Shown: piece by piece, positions 5,048 to 5,068 of the stretch
Layout of the letters: each line of letters opens with the position of its first letter
Position numbering within the stretch: the first letter of the stretch is position 1
NCBI GenBank assembly: GCA_003165855.1
Contig: PMXH01000556.1
Coordinates: 1 to 5,068 of the forward strand
Source of the DNA: Acidobacteriaceae bacterium
GTDB lineage: Bacteria > Acidobacteriota > Terriglobia > Terriglobales > Acidobacteriaceae
Length of the DNA stretch: 5,068 nt
Reading direction: 5' to 3'
Notes under the pieces: generated by a model
The model's input: only the letters and a program-made list of their open reading frames with translations
What the model was told of the DNA's origin: nothing
Database searches by the model: none
Position numbers and translations under genes: made by a program

Positions 5048-5068
5048 GGGGACAGACGGGACGTTCCC
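5048..5068. repeat. REP-like small hairpin, cut by the window end
   Basis: GGGA (5049-5052) pairs with TCCC (5065-5068), and ACG (5056-5058) with CGT (5062-5064), leaving a GGA loop and a CAG bulge on the left arm. A short GC hairpin with a bulge is the form of REP elements recognised by REP-associated tyrosine transposases. I recall closely similar GGGACAGACGGGACGTT sequences as interspersed repeats near such transposases; this is memory, not a search. No transposase gene is in the window. Confidence 0.4.

Overview
The window looks like a piece of an Acidobacteriota chromosome (class Terriglobia or a close relative). It is moderately GC-rich. The clues are a secreted protein that joins a carboxypeptidase-regulatory-like (Cna-B-like) domain to a C-terminal region I associate with acidobacterial hypothetical proteins, a partial gene whose tail resembles acidobacterial APC-type permeases with a stress-protein-like end, and an Amt sequence of a type I associate with the same phylum. 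This placement rests on sequence recognition only; no search was run.

Layout. Bases 2-481 (+) are the 3' end of a larger gene, probably an APC-superfamily permease with a cytosolic UspA-like tail. It converges, with a 15-base gap, on a complete TIGR01777-type NAD(P)-dependent epimerase gene on the minus strand (497-1405). A 309-base divergent intergenic region follows; its right third is an array of six degenerate 16-bp tandem repeats (1599-1694) ending at the ribosome binding site of the next gene. That gene (1715-2782, +) encodes a 355-residue exported protein. After 88 bases comes a 127-residue DUF4406 protein related to nucleoside 2-deoxyribosyltransferases (2871-3254, +). A 335-base leader region then precedes a complete ammonium transporter gene, amt (3590-4876, +). 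The last 192 bases hold no gene: a long hairpin, degenerate GCCGAAG/GCGGAGCC repeats, a tandem GGGAACCCGG plus a run of nine G, and a small REP-like hairpin cut by the window end.

How the parts relate. There is no clear operon; spacing suggests mostly single transcription units. The best regulatory signal is the region before amt. It carries a perfect CRP-type palindrome (CTGTGA-N6-TCACAG, 3291-3308), a possible promoter, a stable 9-bp hairpin near the predicted transcript start, and a second set of nested complementary segments, all ahead of a strong Shine-Dalgarno sequence. This suggests control of ammonium uptake by a CRP-family regulator and perhaps by leader RNA. No sigma-54 promoter and no glnK/glnB gene were seen here. 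No phage, CRISPR, toxin-antitoxin or defence system is visible. The most unusual things are the 16-bp repeat array, the amt leader, the little-known secreted protein and the repeat-rich right end.
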